NCBI RefSeq assembly: GCF_002088235.1
Contig: NZ_AQQV01000004.1
Coordinates: 62,001 to 126,000 of the forward strand
Direction: 5' to 3'
From: Oceanococcus atlanticus
GTDB taxonomy: Bacteria; Pseudomonadota; Gammaproteobacteria; Nevskiales; Oceanococcaceae
Length of the DNA stretch: 64,000 bases
Notes under the pieces: generated by a model
Databases searched by the model: none
What the model saw: the letters and a program-made list of their open reading frames with translations, nothing else
Told to the model about the DNA's origin: nothing
Program-made: the position numbers and the translations under genes
Part shown: positions 16,632-26,160 of the stretch, piece by piece
How the letters are laid out: each line of letters starts with the position of its first letter
Position numbering within the stretch: position 1 is the first letter of the stretch

Positions 16632-17555
16632 ATGACCGCTGCCATAGACATCGATGCGGTGTCCAAGCGCTATGGTTCGCTACAGGCCCTGGGTGGGGTC
16701 AGCTTCGAAATACCGGCTGGCTCGTTCTTTGGCCTGCTCGGCCCCAATGGCGCGGGCAAATCCACCCTGATCAGCATCATCGCGGGCCTGGTGCGCAAGG
16801 ATGCCGGCGCCGTGCGCGTAATGGGCCACGACACGGTCAGTGCCTATCGGCAGGCGCGACAGAACCTGGGCGTGGTGCCACAGGAGCTGGTCTACGATCC
16901 GTTTTTCACCATCGAGGAAATGCTGCACATCCAGGCCGGCTATTTTGGTCAGCGTGGCGCTGATGTGCAGGGCTGGATCAACGAGCTGTTGCGTGCCCTT
17001 GATCTGGAAGGCAAGCGCGATGCCAAGCTGCGCGCGCTGTCTGGCGGGATGAAGCGCCGTGTGCTCATCGCCCAGGCGCTGGTGCACAAGCCGCCGGTGG
17101 TCATCCTTGATGAGCCCACCGCCGGGGTCGATGTGGAATTGCGCCGCGCCCTGTGGCATTTCACCCGGCGCCTGCACAACGAGGGCCACACCATCGTGCT
17201 CACCACGCACTATCTGGAAGAGGCCGAGGCCCTGTGTGATCGCATTGCCATACTCGACCATGGTCAGGTCCGTGCGCTGGAAGACAAAAGCACCATGCTG
17301 GGCCGTCACCCCTACCGTTTTGTGCGCATCAAGACCAGTGGCCAGGGGCAGTTGAGCGGCCCGCTTGAAGCTCTGGTCAGCAGTCACGGCGAAGCCGGCA
17401 GCGGCGACATCGAGTTCCGCCTGCACAAGGACAAGGACCGCATCGGTGATGTGCTGGATGGCGTGCGTGAGGCCGGTTTCCGGCTGGAAGACATCCGCAT
17501 GCGCGAACCTTCGCTGGAAGACGTGTTTGTCGAAATGACCGGAGGTGAAGCATGA
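16632..17555 (+). CDS. ABC-2 exporter ATP-binding protein (YadG-like)
   Basis: ATPase of 307 residues. Seen: Walker A GPNGAGKST, signature LSGGMKRRVLIAQAL, Walker B VVILDEPTAGVD and the H-loop VLTTHYLEEAE, then a 70-residue C-terminal extension typical of drug, polysaccharide or lipid ABC-2 exporters. It overlaps the permease gene by four bases, so the two form one transporter. The family exports varied substrates, and nothing in the sequence names this one. It opens the block that continues with ibaG and murA, where mlaFEDCB usually stands in related genomes. Divergent from yrbG with an 82-bp gap. Confidence 0.9.
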   Translation: MTAAIDIDAVSKRYGSLQALGGVSFEIPAGSFFGLLGPNGAGKSTLISIIAGLVRKDAGAVRVMGHDTVSAYRQARQNLGVVPQELVYDPFFTIEEMLHIQAGYFGQRGADVQGWINELLRALDLEGKRDAKLRALSGGMKRRVLIAQALVHKPPVVILDEPTAGVDVELRRALWHFTRRLHNEGHTIVLTTHYLEEAEALCDRIAILDHGQVRALEDKSTMLGRHPYRFVRIKTSGQGQLSGPLEALVSSHGEAGSGDIEFRLHKDKDRIGDVLDGVREAGFRLEDIRMREPSLEDVFVEMTGGEA

Positions 17556-18313
17556 ACCGGGTCGGTTTTGTCACCCTGCTGCGCAAGGAAATCCGCCGTT
17601 TCATGAAGGTAGTGGGGCAGACCGTGACCTCGCCGGTCATCACTTCGGTGCTTTATCTGGTGGTGTTTGGGCAGGTCCTCAAAGGGCGCGTCGAAGTCTA
17701 CGAGGGCGTCAGCTATCTGGCCTTTCTGATTCCGGGCCTGATGATGATGAGTGTGATTCAGAATTCCTTCGCCAACACCTCGTCCAGCGTGACCCAGTCC
17801 AAGATCAACGGCAATCTGGTGTTTTTGCTGCTTGCGCCGTTGTCGATATTCGAGATCTTCGCCGCGTTCGTGCTGGCAGCGGTGCTGCGCGGCGCGCTGG
17901 TGGCGAGCTGTCTGTACGCGGTGGGCTGGCTGTTCGTACCGTTGCCAATTGCCCAGCCGCTGCATCTGCTGGCAATGCTGTTCCTGTCCAGTGCGTGTCT
18001 CGCGGCGCTGGGCATGATCGCCGGCATTCTGGCCGACAAGTTCGAGCATCTGGCAGCCTTCCAGAACTACTTCATCATGCCGTTCTCATTTCTCTCCGGG
18101 GTGTTCTATTCGATCCATTCCCTGCCGGAGTTCTGGGCTGGCCTGTCTCATTTCAACCCGTTTTTTTATATGATTGACGGCTTTCGTCTGGGCTTTTTCG
18201 GTGTGGCCGATGCCCCCGGTGCCCTCAGTCTTGGCGTTGTTGGCGGGTTCCTGATGCTGGTTTCGGGCATTTGCCTGGGATTGCTGCACACCGGCTACAA
18301 ATTGCGCCCCTAA
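17552..18313 (+). CDS. ABC-2 type exporter permease (YadH-like)
   Basis: Membrane protein of 253 residues with six hydrophobic segments: VTSPVITSVLYLVVFG, VSYLAFLIPGLMMMSVIQ, LLLAPLSIFEIFAAFVLAAVL, LLAMLFLSSACLAALGMIAG, FIMPFSFLSGVFYSI and VVGGFLMLVSGICLGLLH. The PLSIFEI and SGVFYSIHSLP motifs match the YadH family. It partners the ATPase gene that overlaps it. Both proteins are the usual size. A lipid, glycan or drug substrate is possible. Confidence 0.88.
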   Translation: MNRVGFVTLLRKEIRRFMKVVGQTVTSPVITSVLYLVVFGQVLKGRVEVYEGVSYLAFLIPGLMMMSVIQNSFANTSSSVTQSKINGNLVFLLLAPLSIFEIFAAFVLAAVLRGALVASCLYAVGWLFVPLPIAQPLHLLAMLFLSSACLAALGMIAGILADKFEHLAAFQNYFIMPFSFLSGVFYSIHSLPEFWAGLSHFNPFFYMIDGFRLGFFGVADAPGALSLGVVGGFLMLVSGICLGLLHTGYKLRP

Positions 18314-18339
18314 GCCCCGAATTTCGAGTGAATGACCTC

Positions 18340-18564
18340 ATGACCGCAGAACAGATTGCCGAATTGATCCGCCAGGGCCTGCCCGATGCCGAGGTCACCG
18401 TGCGCGGTGACGATGGCGCCCATTTTGAAGCCGAAGTGGTGAGTGCCGAGTTTGCCGGCAAGGGTATCGTGCAGCAGCACCGCATGGTCTACGCCACCCT
18501 GGGTGAGCGCATGGGTGGCGAAATTCACGCGCTGGCCCTCAAGACCCGCGTTGCCCAGGCCTGA
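18340..18564 (+). CDS. ibaG: IbaG (YrbA), BolA-family protein
   Basis: Short protein of 74 residues with a single BolA-like fold. Seen: MTAEQIAELIRQGLPDAEVTVRGDD, then the conserved VVSAEFAGKGIVQQHRMVYATLGERMGGEIHALALKT. BolA-type proteins pair with monothiol glutaredoxins and take part in iron-sulfur traffic; IbaG is also tied to acid stress and envelope homeostasis. Its position directly before murA (3-bp gap) is conserved in gammaproteobacteria. The ATG at 18340 gives the usual length, though the frame is open further upstream. Confidence 0.92.
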   Translation: MTAEQIAELIRQGLPDAEVTVRGDDGAHFEAEVVSAEFAGKGIVQQHRMVYATLGERMGGEIHALALKTRVAQA

Positions 18565-19836
<1,272 letters not shown>

Positions 19837-19842
19837 AACACT

Positions 19843-20493
19843 ATGAGTAACTCATCCGAGAAACTGACGCTGGCCCTGGCCAAAGGGCGCATCCTGGACG
19901 ACACCCTGCCGCTGCTGGCCAAGGTGGGTATCCATCCGCGTCAGGATCTGAGTAAAACCCGCGAACTGCGGATTGCTGCAGACGGCCTGGTCGATGAAAT
20001 TCTCATCGTGCGTTCCACCGATGTGCCGACCTATGTCGAGCACGGTGCGGCGGATGTCGGGATTGCCGGCAAGGATGTGCTGCTGGAGCACCGCAGCAAC
20101 CAGCTGTATGAGCCGCTGGATCTGAACATTGCGCGTTGCCGTCTGTGCCTGGCTGGCACCGATGAGGTGACGCGGCCGTCGGATCGGCGCCTGCGGATTG
20201 CCACCAAGTACGTCAACATCACCCGCGACTGGTATGCCAGCCGTGGTGAGCAGGTCGAGCTGATCAAACTGTATGGCTCCATGGAGCTGGCTCCGCTGGT
20301 TGGGCTGGCCGATCTGATCGTGGATCTGGTCGACACCGGCAACACGCTCAAGGCCAACGGCCTCAAGCCGCTGGAAGACATCCTGCAGATTTCCTCGCGG
20401 CTGGTCGTGAACAAGGCGGCGATGAAGATGAAGCACGCCAAAATCCGCCAGCTGATCGACGAACTGGCCGCCGTGGTGGAGGGCGCAGCATGA
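19843..20493 (+). CDS. hisG: HisG (short form), ATP phosphoribosyltransferase catalytic subunit
   Basis: Enzyme of 216 residues that starts histidine synthesis by joining ATP and PRPP. It is the short form: it lacks the C-terminal regulatory domain of the 300-residue form and in known cases needs HisZ for activity and feedback control. No hisZ is in the window. Seen: [16 protein letters not shown] opening, [12 protein letters not shown], and the PRPP loop [18 protein letters not shown]. It overlaps hisD by four bases. The location behind murA rather than in a complete his operon is common in pseudomonad-like genomes. Confidence 0.95.
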   Translation: MSNSSEKLTLALAKGRILDDTLPLLAKVGIHPRQDLSKTRELRIAADGLVDEILIVRSTDVPTYVEHGAADVGIAGKDVLLEHRSNQLYEPLDLNIARCRLCLAGTDEVTRPSDRRLRIATKYVNITRDWYASRGEQVELIKLYGSMELAPLVGLADLIVDLVDTGNTLKANGLKPLEDILQISSRLVVNKAAMKMKHAKIRQLIDELAAVVEGAA

Positions 20494-21788
20494 ACATCGC
20501 CCGGCTGAGCAGCGCCGACGACGGGTTTGATGCACGCTTTCAGGCTCTGTTGGCCAGCGAACCCTCGGGCGACGACAAAGTCCGCGATGCGGTGGAAACC
20601 ATCATTGCCGCGGTGCGCCGCGACGGTGACGCGGCGGTGCTTGACTGTGCGCGGCGTTTTGATCAGGAACAGGCCGATTCAGTGGCTGCGCTGGAAGTGC
20701 CGTTGAGCGCTTGCCAGGCCGCGCTTGAAGGGCTGGATCAGCCCACGCGCGAAGCCCTGGAGACCTCGGCGGCGCGCCTGCGGCGTTATGCCGAGCATCA
20801 GCTGGGCCAGAGTTTTGACTGGACCGACGAGGATGGCTCGGTCCTGGGCCAGCGCGTGACGGCGCTGGAAAAGGTCGGTATCTACGTGCCGGGCGGCAAG
20901 GCCAGCTACCCATCTTCGGTGTTGATGAATGCGGTGCCGGCCAAGGTGGCTGGCGTGGAGCAGATCATCATGACCGCGCCGGCCCCGGCCGGTGCGCTGA
21001 ATCCTCTGGTCCTGGCGGCGGCCGCCGTGGCCGGAGTCGACCGGGTGTTCCGGGTCGGCGGTGCGCACGCCGTGGCGGCGCTGGCCTACGGCACCTCAAG
21101 TATTCCGGCGGTGGACAAGATCGTCGGGCCCGGCAATGCCTTTGTCGCGGCGGCCAAGCGCCAGGTTTTTGGTCAGGTGGGCATCGACATGATCGCTGGT
21201 CCGTCGGAGGTGCTGATCGTCTCCGACGGCAGTGTTGATCCGCGCTGGCTGGCCCTGGATCTGTGCGCGCAGGCCGAACATGACGAGCTGGCCCAGTCGA
21301 TACTGCTGTCGCCGGACGCGGCTCATCTGGATGCGGTGGCTGCGGTCCTTGAGCAGGAGCTCAAGAACCAGCCGCGTGCGGCCATCATTGCCGAGTCCCT
21401 GCGCGGGCGCGGGGCGCTGATTCAGGTGCGTGATCTGGACGAGGCTATCGCCCTGGCCAACCAGGTGGCGCCGGAACATTTGGAGCTGGCATTGGCTGAT
21501 GCGCCGGCGTGGGTCGACAAGGTCCGTCATGCAGGCGCGATCTTTGTCGGCGCGCTGAGCCCGGAAGCGATCGGAGACTACTGCGCCGGCCCCAACCATG
21601 TGCTGCCGACCGCGCGCACCGCGCGTTTTGCCTCGCCACTGGGTGTCTATGATTTCCAGAAGCGCTCCAGCGTGTTGCGCATCTCGCCGGCCGGGGCGCA
21701 GAAGCTGGGCCCGATGGCGGCTGCGCTGGCCCGCGGTGAAGGGTTGGAGGCGCACGCGCGCTCGGCCGAAGTGCGCGCCAAACCATGA
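20490..21788 (+). CDS. hisD: HisD, histidinol dehydrogenase
   Basis: Zinc enzyme of 432 residues that oxidises L-histidinol to L-histidine in two NAD-dependent steps. Seen: the [22 protein letters not shown] motif near residues 130-150, the [30 protein letters not shown] core, the zinc-binding [12 protein letters not shown], and the catalytic Glu-His pair in [22 protein letters not shown] follows, then a C-terminal zinc-ligand histidine in [11 protein letters not shown]. Overlaps both hisG and hisC by four bases. Confidence 0.97.
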   Translation: MNIARLSSADDGFDARFQALLASEPSGDDKVRDAVETIIAAVRRDGDAAVLDCARRFDQEQADSVAALEVPLSACQAALEGLDQPTREALETSAARLRRYAEHQLGQSFDWTDEDGSVLGQRVTALEKVGIYVPGGKASYPSSVLMNAVPAKVAGVEQIIMTAPAPAGALNPLVLAAAAVAGVDRVFRVGGAHAVAALAYGTSSIPAVDKIVGPGNAFVAAAKRQVFGQVGIDMIAGPSEVLIVSDGSVDPRWLALDLCAQAEHDELAQSILLSPDAAHLDAVAAVLEQELKNQPRAAIIAESLRGRGALIQVRDLDEAIALANQVAPEHLELALADAPAWVDKVRHAGAIFVGALSPEAIGDYCAGPNHVLPTARTARFASPLGVYDFQKRSSVLRISPAGAQKLGPMAAALARGEGLEAHARSAEVRAKP

Positions 21789-22864
21789 GTGTGAATGGCG
21801 TGTTCGCGCCGGCGCTGGATCAGCTCAAGGCCTATCAGGCACCGCCGCCTCGGCCGGATGCGACCAAGCTGGATGCGATGGAAAACCCTTACGCCTTGCC
21901 GGCCGATTTACGCCAGGCTTGGCTTGAGCGCCTTGCTCAGGTTGATTTCAACCGCTATCCGGATGCCACGGCCGCACCGCTGAAGCGGGCTTTGACCCAG
22001 CGCTTTGCCATGCCGTCGTCGTGGGACATGCTGTTGGGCAATGGCTCGGATGAAATTATCCAGATGCTGTGTCTGGCAGTGGCCCGACCGGGGGCGGTGG
22101 TGATGGCCCCTGACCCCAGTTTCGTGATGTACCGTCATCTCGCGCTGGCCTGCAATCTGCGTTTTGTTCCGGTGCCGCTGGATGACCAGTTCCAGCTGGA
22201 CACCGATGCCTTCCTGGCTGCGCTGCAGCGTGAGCAACCGGCGCTGGTGTTCATCGCCCAGCCCAACAACCCGACCGGCAATCGTTTTGACGAAGATGCG
22301 GTGCGCGCCATCTGCGCGGCGGCGCCCGGGCTGGTGGTGATTGACGAGGCTTATCTGGCTTTTGCCGGCGGTGACAGCCTGGCCCTGGCCAGTGCTTTCG
22401 ACCATGTGCTGCTGATGCGCACGCTGTCCAAGTGGGGCTTGGCCGGTTTGCGCCTGGGCTTCATTCAGGGGCACAAAGCCTTGATCGACGAGCTCGACAA
22501 GTTGCGACTGCCGTACAACATCAATGTGCTGACCCAGGCCAGTGTTGAATTTGCGCTGGCCAACTCGAGTGCCTTTGACCAGCAGGTTGAAGTGCTGTGC
22601 GCCGAGCGGACACGCATGGCCGAGGCGCTGGATGCGCTGCCCGGAACCCGCGTGTTTCCCAGTGCGGCCAATTTTCTACTTGTGCAGCAGTCGCCGGAAC
22701 AGGGGCGTGCCGTGCTCGATGCACTGTCCCAGGCGGATATTTTGATTAAAAACCTGGATGCCGGACACCCGGCTTTGGTGGGTTGTTTGCGTCCCAGTAT
22801 CGGAACGCCGGAGCAGAATACGCGGCTTATCGAGGTGTGGAGTACGGTTGCAAGCGGGGCTTGA
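21785..22864 (+). CDS. hisC: HisC, histidinol-phosphate aminotransferase
   Basis: PLP-dependent class II aminotransferase of 359 residues that makes histidinol phosphate from imidazole acetol phosphate. Seen: MENPYALP and [12 protein letters not shown] (PLP phosphate region), [11 protein letters not shown] with the carboxylate partner, VIDEAYLAF, and the PLP lysine in [13 protein letters not shown]. Last gene of the ibaG-murA-hisGDC run; a 179-bp gap and a new promoter follow. Confidence 0.96.
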   Translation: MSVNGVFAPALDQLKAYQAPPPRPDATKLDAMENPYALPADLRQAWLERLAQVDFNRYPDATAAPLKRALTQRFAMPSSWDMLLGNGSDEIIQMLCLAVARPGAVVMAPDPSFVMYRHLALACNLRFVPVPLDDQFQLDTDAFLAALQREQPALVFIAQPNNPTGNRFDEDAVRAICAAAPGLVVIDEAYLAFAGGDSLALASAFDHVLLMRTLSKWGLAGLRLGFIQGHKALIDELDKLRLPYNINVLTQASVEFALANSSAFDQQVEVLCAERTRMAEALDALPGTRVFPSAANFLLVQQSPEQGRAVLDALSQADILIKNLDAGHPALVGCLRPSIGTPEQNTRLIEVWSTVASGA

Positions 22865-22899
22865 GAGGGCATTTTTTGCACAAGTCTGTGAGTCTTGAA

Positions 22900-22908
22900 T
22901 GTTATACT
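22900..22908 (+). promoter_or_regulatory. Extended -10 promoter for petABC
   Basis: TG-T-TATACT, an extended -10 element, lies 136 bases before the petA ATG in the 179-bp gap after hisC. A TTGCAC upstream is 21 bp away, too far to be a good -35 box, which fits an extended -10 promoter that does not depend on it. Transcription would begin near 22915, leaving a leader of about 130 bases in which I see no conserved structure. Confidence 0.55.
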
Positions 22909-23043
22909 CGCAGGTCGGGGAGCCGTGCTCTTGTCTGCTCGATATCAACCGGATCTAGCGAGCCGGCGTGGTGTTCAGGAGAAAAACGGCTGACTGGGCA
23001 TGACTTCAGCATGCCGAAAAAAAGATCTACCAGGAGTTACGCG

Positions 23044-23637
23044 ATGAGTTCTAACGGCGTGGATGTCGGCAAACGCCGCTTCCTGACGCTCACCGGTGTT
23101 GCGGCAGGGGGTGTTGGTGCCGCTGCTGCAGCTTGGCCATTTCTGGCCTCGCTGGCACCGAGCGAAAGGGCCAAGGCCTTGGGGGCACCGGTTACGGTGG
23201 ACATTTCCAAGCTGCAGGAAGGGCAGCTGCTGATCACGACATGGCGTGGAAGCCCGGTCTGGATCGTGCGCCGCTCGGCAGAAATGTTGAACAATCTCAA
23301 GGCGGTGGAAGGCCAACTGCGTGACCCCGAGTCGCAGGAAGAGCAGCAGCCCGTCTATGCTCAGAACGAGTTCCGTTCGGTCAACCCGGAAATTCTGGTG
23401 ATGATCGGGCGTTGCACCCATCTGGGCTGTTCGCCGTCCTACCGTCCGGATTACCCGGCACAGGATCTTGGCGCCGACTGGAAAGGCGGGTTTTTCTGCC
23501 CTTGCCATGGTTCCAAGTTCGACCTGGCCGGACGCGTTTACAAGAGTGTGCCGGCGCCGTTGAACATGCCGGTGCCGCCGCACCGTTACGAAGGCGACAC
23601 CACCATCGTCGTCGGCGAAGATCCGGAGGTCGCGTAA
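23044..23637 (+). CDS. petA: PetA, Rieske iron-sulfur subunit of cytochrome bc1
   Basis: Protein of 197 residues, anchored in the inner membrane with its cluster domain in the periplasm. Seen: twin arginines at 11-12 (GKRRFLTLTG) before the single transmembrane helix, as expected for Tat export of Rieske proteins. The [2Fe-2S] boxes are CTHLGC (Cys124, His126, with Cys129 for the disulfide) and CPCHGS (Cys152, His155, with Cys154). The ATG at 23044 follows an AGGAG site at 23032-23036; the open frame upstream is not coding. It transfers electrons from quinol to cytochrome c1. Directly followed by petB with no gap. Confidence 0.97.
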   Translation: MSSNGVDVGKRRFLTLTGVAAGGVGAAAAAWPFLASLAPSERAKALGAPVTVDISKLQEGQLLITTWRGSPVWIVRRSAEMLNNLKAVEGQLRDPESQEEQQPVYAQNEFRSVNPEILVMIGRCTHLGCSPSYRPDYPAQDLGADWKGGFFCPCHGSKFDLAGRVYKSVPAPLNMPVPPHRYEGDTTIVVGEDPEVA

Positions 23638-24876
23638 ATGGGCATCGTTGCAAATCCGCACAAGACCACAGGCGTGCTCGGCTGGATCGATGATCGCTTC
23701 CCGCTGACCAAGATGTGGAAAGACCACGTCTCGGAGTACTACGCACCGAAGAACTTCAACTTCTGGTACTACTTCGGGTCGCTGGCTCTGCTGGTGCTGG
23801 TTAACCAGCTTTTGACCGGCATTTTCCTGACCATGCATTACAAGCCGTCAGCTGATCTGGCTTTCGGTTCGGTCGAATACATCATGCGCGACGTCCCCTG
23901 GGGGGATTTGATCCGCTACCTGCATTCAACCGGTGCATCGGCGTTCTTTATCGTCGTGTACCTGCATATGTACCGTGGTCTGCTGTACGGCTCGTACCGC
24001 AAACCGCGTGAACTGATCTGGGTGTTCGGCTGTTTGATCTACCTGGCACTGATGGCAGAAGGCTTCTTCGGCTATGTGCTGCCGTGGGGCCAGATGTCCT
24101 ACTGGGGTGCGCAGGTCATCATCTCGCTGTTCGGTGCGATTCCGGTGGTTGGCGAAGACCTGGTGATCTGGATTCAGGGCGATTTCGTACCGTCAGACGC
24201 GACCCTCAACCGTATCTTTGCATTGCATGTGATCGCGATTCCGTTCGTCCTGGTCGGACTGGTCGTGGCTCACCTGCTGGCCTTGCATGAAGTCGGTTCG
24301 AACAACCCTGATGGTGTCGATATCAAGAAGGACAAGGACGAAAATGGCGTGCCCAAGGATGGCATTCCGTTCCACCCCTACTACACCGTCAAGGACTTGT
24401 TCGGTGTGTCGGTGTTCCTGGCCATCTTCCTTACGATCGTGTTCTTCCTGCCGGAGGTCGGCGGCTTGTTCCTGGAAAAACCCAACTTCCAGGAAGCCAA
24501 TCCAGCGGTGACACCCGAGCACATTGCGCCGGTGTGGTACTTCACGCCGTTCTACGCCATGTTGCGTGCGGTGCCGGACAAGCTGTTCGGCGTGATCACC
24601 ATGTTCGGTGCGGTCCTGATCCTGTTCGTACTGCCGTGGTTGGATCGCAGCCCGGTCAAGTCGGTCCGTTACAAAGGCCCGATCTTCAAGATCGCGCTGG
24701 CGCTCTTCACGGTCAGCTTTGTGGTCCTGGGCTGGCTGGGGCTGCAGGCTCCGACAGCCGGTAAAACGCTGGCCGCGCAGATCTTCACCGTGATCTACTT
24801 CCTGTTCTTCCTGCTGATGCCGATCTACTCCAAGATGGACAAGACCAAGCCGGAGCCGGCGAGGGTGACGTCATGA
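23638..24876 (+). CDS. petB: PetB, cytochrome b subunit of the bc1 complex
   Basis: Membrane protein of 412 residues with about nine helices, holding both b hemes and the Qo and Qi quinone sites. Seen: heme-ligand histidines in DLIRYLHSTGASAFFIVVYLH and in FALHVIAIPFVLVGLVVAHLLALH, the Qo helix WGAQVIISLFGAIP, and the ef-loop motif PVWY at the place of the PEWY of mitochondria and alphaproteobacteria. PVWY variants are known in other Proteobacteria. A hydrophilic loop DIKKDKDENGVPKDG lies between helices. It starts immediately after the petA stop and overlaps petC by four bases. Confidence 0.97.
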   Translation: MGIVANPHKTTGVLGWIDDRFPLTKMWKDHVSEYYAPKNFNFWYYFGSLALLVLVNQLLTGIFLTMHYKPSADLAFGSVEYIMRDVPWGDLIRYLHSTGASAFFIVVYLHMYRGLLYGSYRKPRELIWVFGCLIYLALMAEGFFGYVLPWGQMSYWGAQVIISLFGAIPVVGEDLVIWIQGDFVPSDATLNRIFALHVIAIPFVLVGLVVAHLLALHEVGSNNPDGVDIKKDKDENGVPKDGIPFHPYYTVKDLFGVSVFLAIFLTIVFFLPEVGGLFLEKPNFQEANPAVTPEHIAPVWYFTPFYAMLRAVPDKLFGVITMFGAVLILFVLPWLDRSPVKSVRYKGPIFKIALALFTVSFVVLGWLGLQAPTAGKTLAAQIFTVIYFLFFLLMPIYSKMDKTKPEPARVTS

Positions 24877-25616
24877 ATCGCCTGATCATTGCACTTTCGA
24901 TGTTGCTGACAGCTACGGCTGTCAGCGCCGCAGGCGGTGGACACGTGTTGTACACCTTTGAGCCGGATGCCAAGAACACCTCGTCAGTTCAGCGTGGTGC
25001 CAAGTACTTCATGAATTACTGCTCCGGCTGTCATTCCATGGAGTACCTGCGTTTCAACCGGCTGGCTCAGGATCACGCGATTCCGGATGATCTGCTCAGC
25101 AAATTGATGTTTACCACCGACAAGCCGGGTGAGCATATTCTTTCTGCCATGCCGCAGGAGAAAGCCGCAGAGTGGTTTGGACAGGCCCCGCCTGATCTGA
25201 CCCTGACCGCGCGTCTGCGTGGTGCCGACTGGGTCTACAGCTTCCTCAAGAGCTTCTATCTTGATGACAGCAAGGCCACCGGTACCAATAACCTGCAGTT
25301 GCCGGGGGCCTCCATGCCGCATGTGCTCGGTGGCTTGCAGGGTTACCAGGTGCTTGGTGAGGAAGAGCATCATGACGACGCCGGTGGCCATCATGGTCCG
25401 GTTGAGCCGCCGTTCGAACTGGTTGTGGACGGTGAGCTGTCGGCCAAGGAGTACGATGGGGTCGTTGCTGACCTGGTCAACTTCATGAGCTATGCCGCCG
25501 AACCGGGCAAAGCCAAGATGCACGACCGTGGATTCTGGGCTCTGCTCTACGTCATTTTCATCCTGATTCCGCTGACCTACGCGATCAAGCGCGAGTTCTG
25601 GAAAGACGTACACTAA
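24873..25616 (+). CDS. petC: PetC, cytochrome c1
   Basis: Protein of 247 residues with a signal peptide (IIALSMLLTATAVSAA), the heme-binding CSGCH at 50-54, a probable axial methionine in ASMPHVLGG, and a C-terminal transmembrane anchor (WALLYVIFILIPLTYAI). It passes electrons from the Rieske protein to a soluble cytochrome c. Between the ASMPHVLG part and the end lies a histidine- and acid-rich insert (EEHHDDAGGHHGPV, about residues 166-179) that I do not see as a known conserved motif. Last gene of petABC, followed by a strong terminator. Confidence 0.95.
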   Translation: MNRLIIALSMLLTATAVSAAGGGHVLYTFEPDAKNTSSVQRGAKYFMNYCSGCHSMEYLRFNRLAQDHAIPDDLLSKLMFTTDKPGEHILSAMPQEKAAEWFGQAPPDLTLTARLRGADWVYSFLKSFYLDDSKATGTNNLQLPGASMPHVLGGLQGYQVLGEEEHHDDAGGHHGPVEPPFELVVDGELSAKEYDGVVADLVNFMSYAAEPGKAKMHDRGFWALLYVIFILIPLTYAIKREFWKDVH

Positions 25617-25636
25617 GTCGCACAAGCTGCGTGAAG

Positions 25637-25669
25637 ACAAAGCCGGCCTGCGCCGGCTTTGTTGTTTTT
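25637..25669 (+). terminator. Rho-independent terminator after petC
   Basis: A perfect 11-bp stem (ACAAAGCCGGC with GCCGGCTTTGT, loop CTGC) followed by TGTTTTTA. It begins 21 bp after the petC stop and separates petABC from sspB. Confidence 0.85.
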
Positions 25670-25698
25670 AGCCAGCCAAACGCATTCAAGGACTGCGG

Positions 25699-26160
25699 AT
25701 GATTCCCCGAAAACCCTATCTTTTACGCGCAATGATCGAATGGTGTGAGGACAGTGGCCTGACCCCTCTGGTTGCGGTCAATGCCGAGCTGCCAGGCGTG
25801 CGCGTGCCGCAGGATTTCGTGGAGGAGGGGCGGATTACCCTGAACGTCAATTTTTCCGCCATGAAGCAACGCGAAATCAGCAATGACGCGCTGACCGGTT
25901 ATGCCCGATTCAACGGGCGCAGCGAAATGCTTGATGTGCCGATGGCTGCGATCGAAGCGCTGGTTGTGCGTGAGACCGGTGAGGGGATGATGTTCCCCAA
26001 TGATGCTGATGAGGCCCAATCGGCTGTCGCTCAGCGATTGCAGGATGAGATTCGCGCAGTGACGGATGATGAACGCGATGGCGCGGCCGATGAAGATACA
26101 CCTGAGGATGAGCCACCGCGCCCGCCGCGTGGGCGACCCAATCTCAAGCTGGTCAAATAG
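25699..26160 (+). CDS. sspB: SspB, ClpXP specificity adaptor
   Basis: Protein of 153 residues. SspB binds ssrA-tagged proteins and tethers them to ClpXP. Seen: the family opening KPYLLRAMIEWCEDSGLTPL, then VNFSAMKQREISND and ISFNARFNG-like TGYARFNGRSEMLDVPMAAIEALV. An acidic flexible linker (residues 115-140) and a C-terminal basic ClpX-docking tail RPNLKLVK follow. In many gammaproteobacteria sspA lies between petC and sspB; here sspA is missing and a terminator stands in its place. It converges with the FAD oxidase gene, overlapping by 8 bp. Confidence 0.94.
   Translation: MIPRKPYLLRAMIEWCEDSGLTPLVAVNAELPGVRVPQDFVEEGRITLNVNFSAMKQREISNDALTGYARFNGRSEMLDVPMAAIEALVVRETGEGMMFPNDADEAQSAVAQRLQDEIRAVTDDERDGAADEDTPEDEPPRPPRGRPNLKLVK

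Noticed and set aside
22876-22908. TTGCAC and TATACT as a standard two-box promoter for petA
   Set aside because: The spacer would be 21 bp. The TGn extension before TATACT explains the promoter better.
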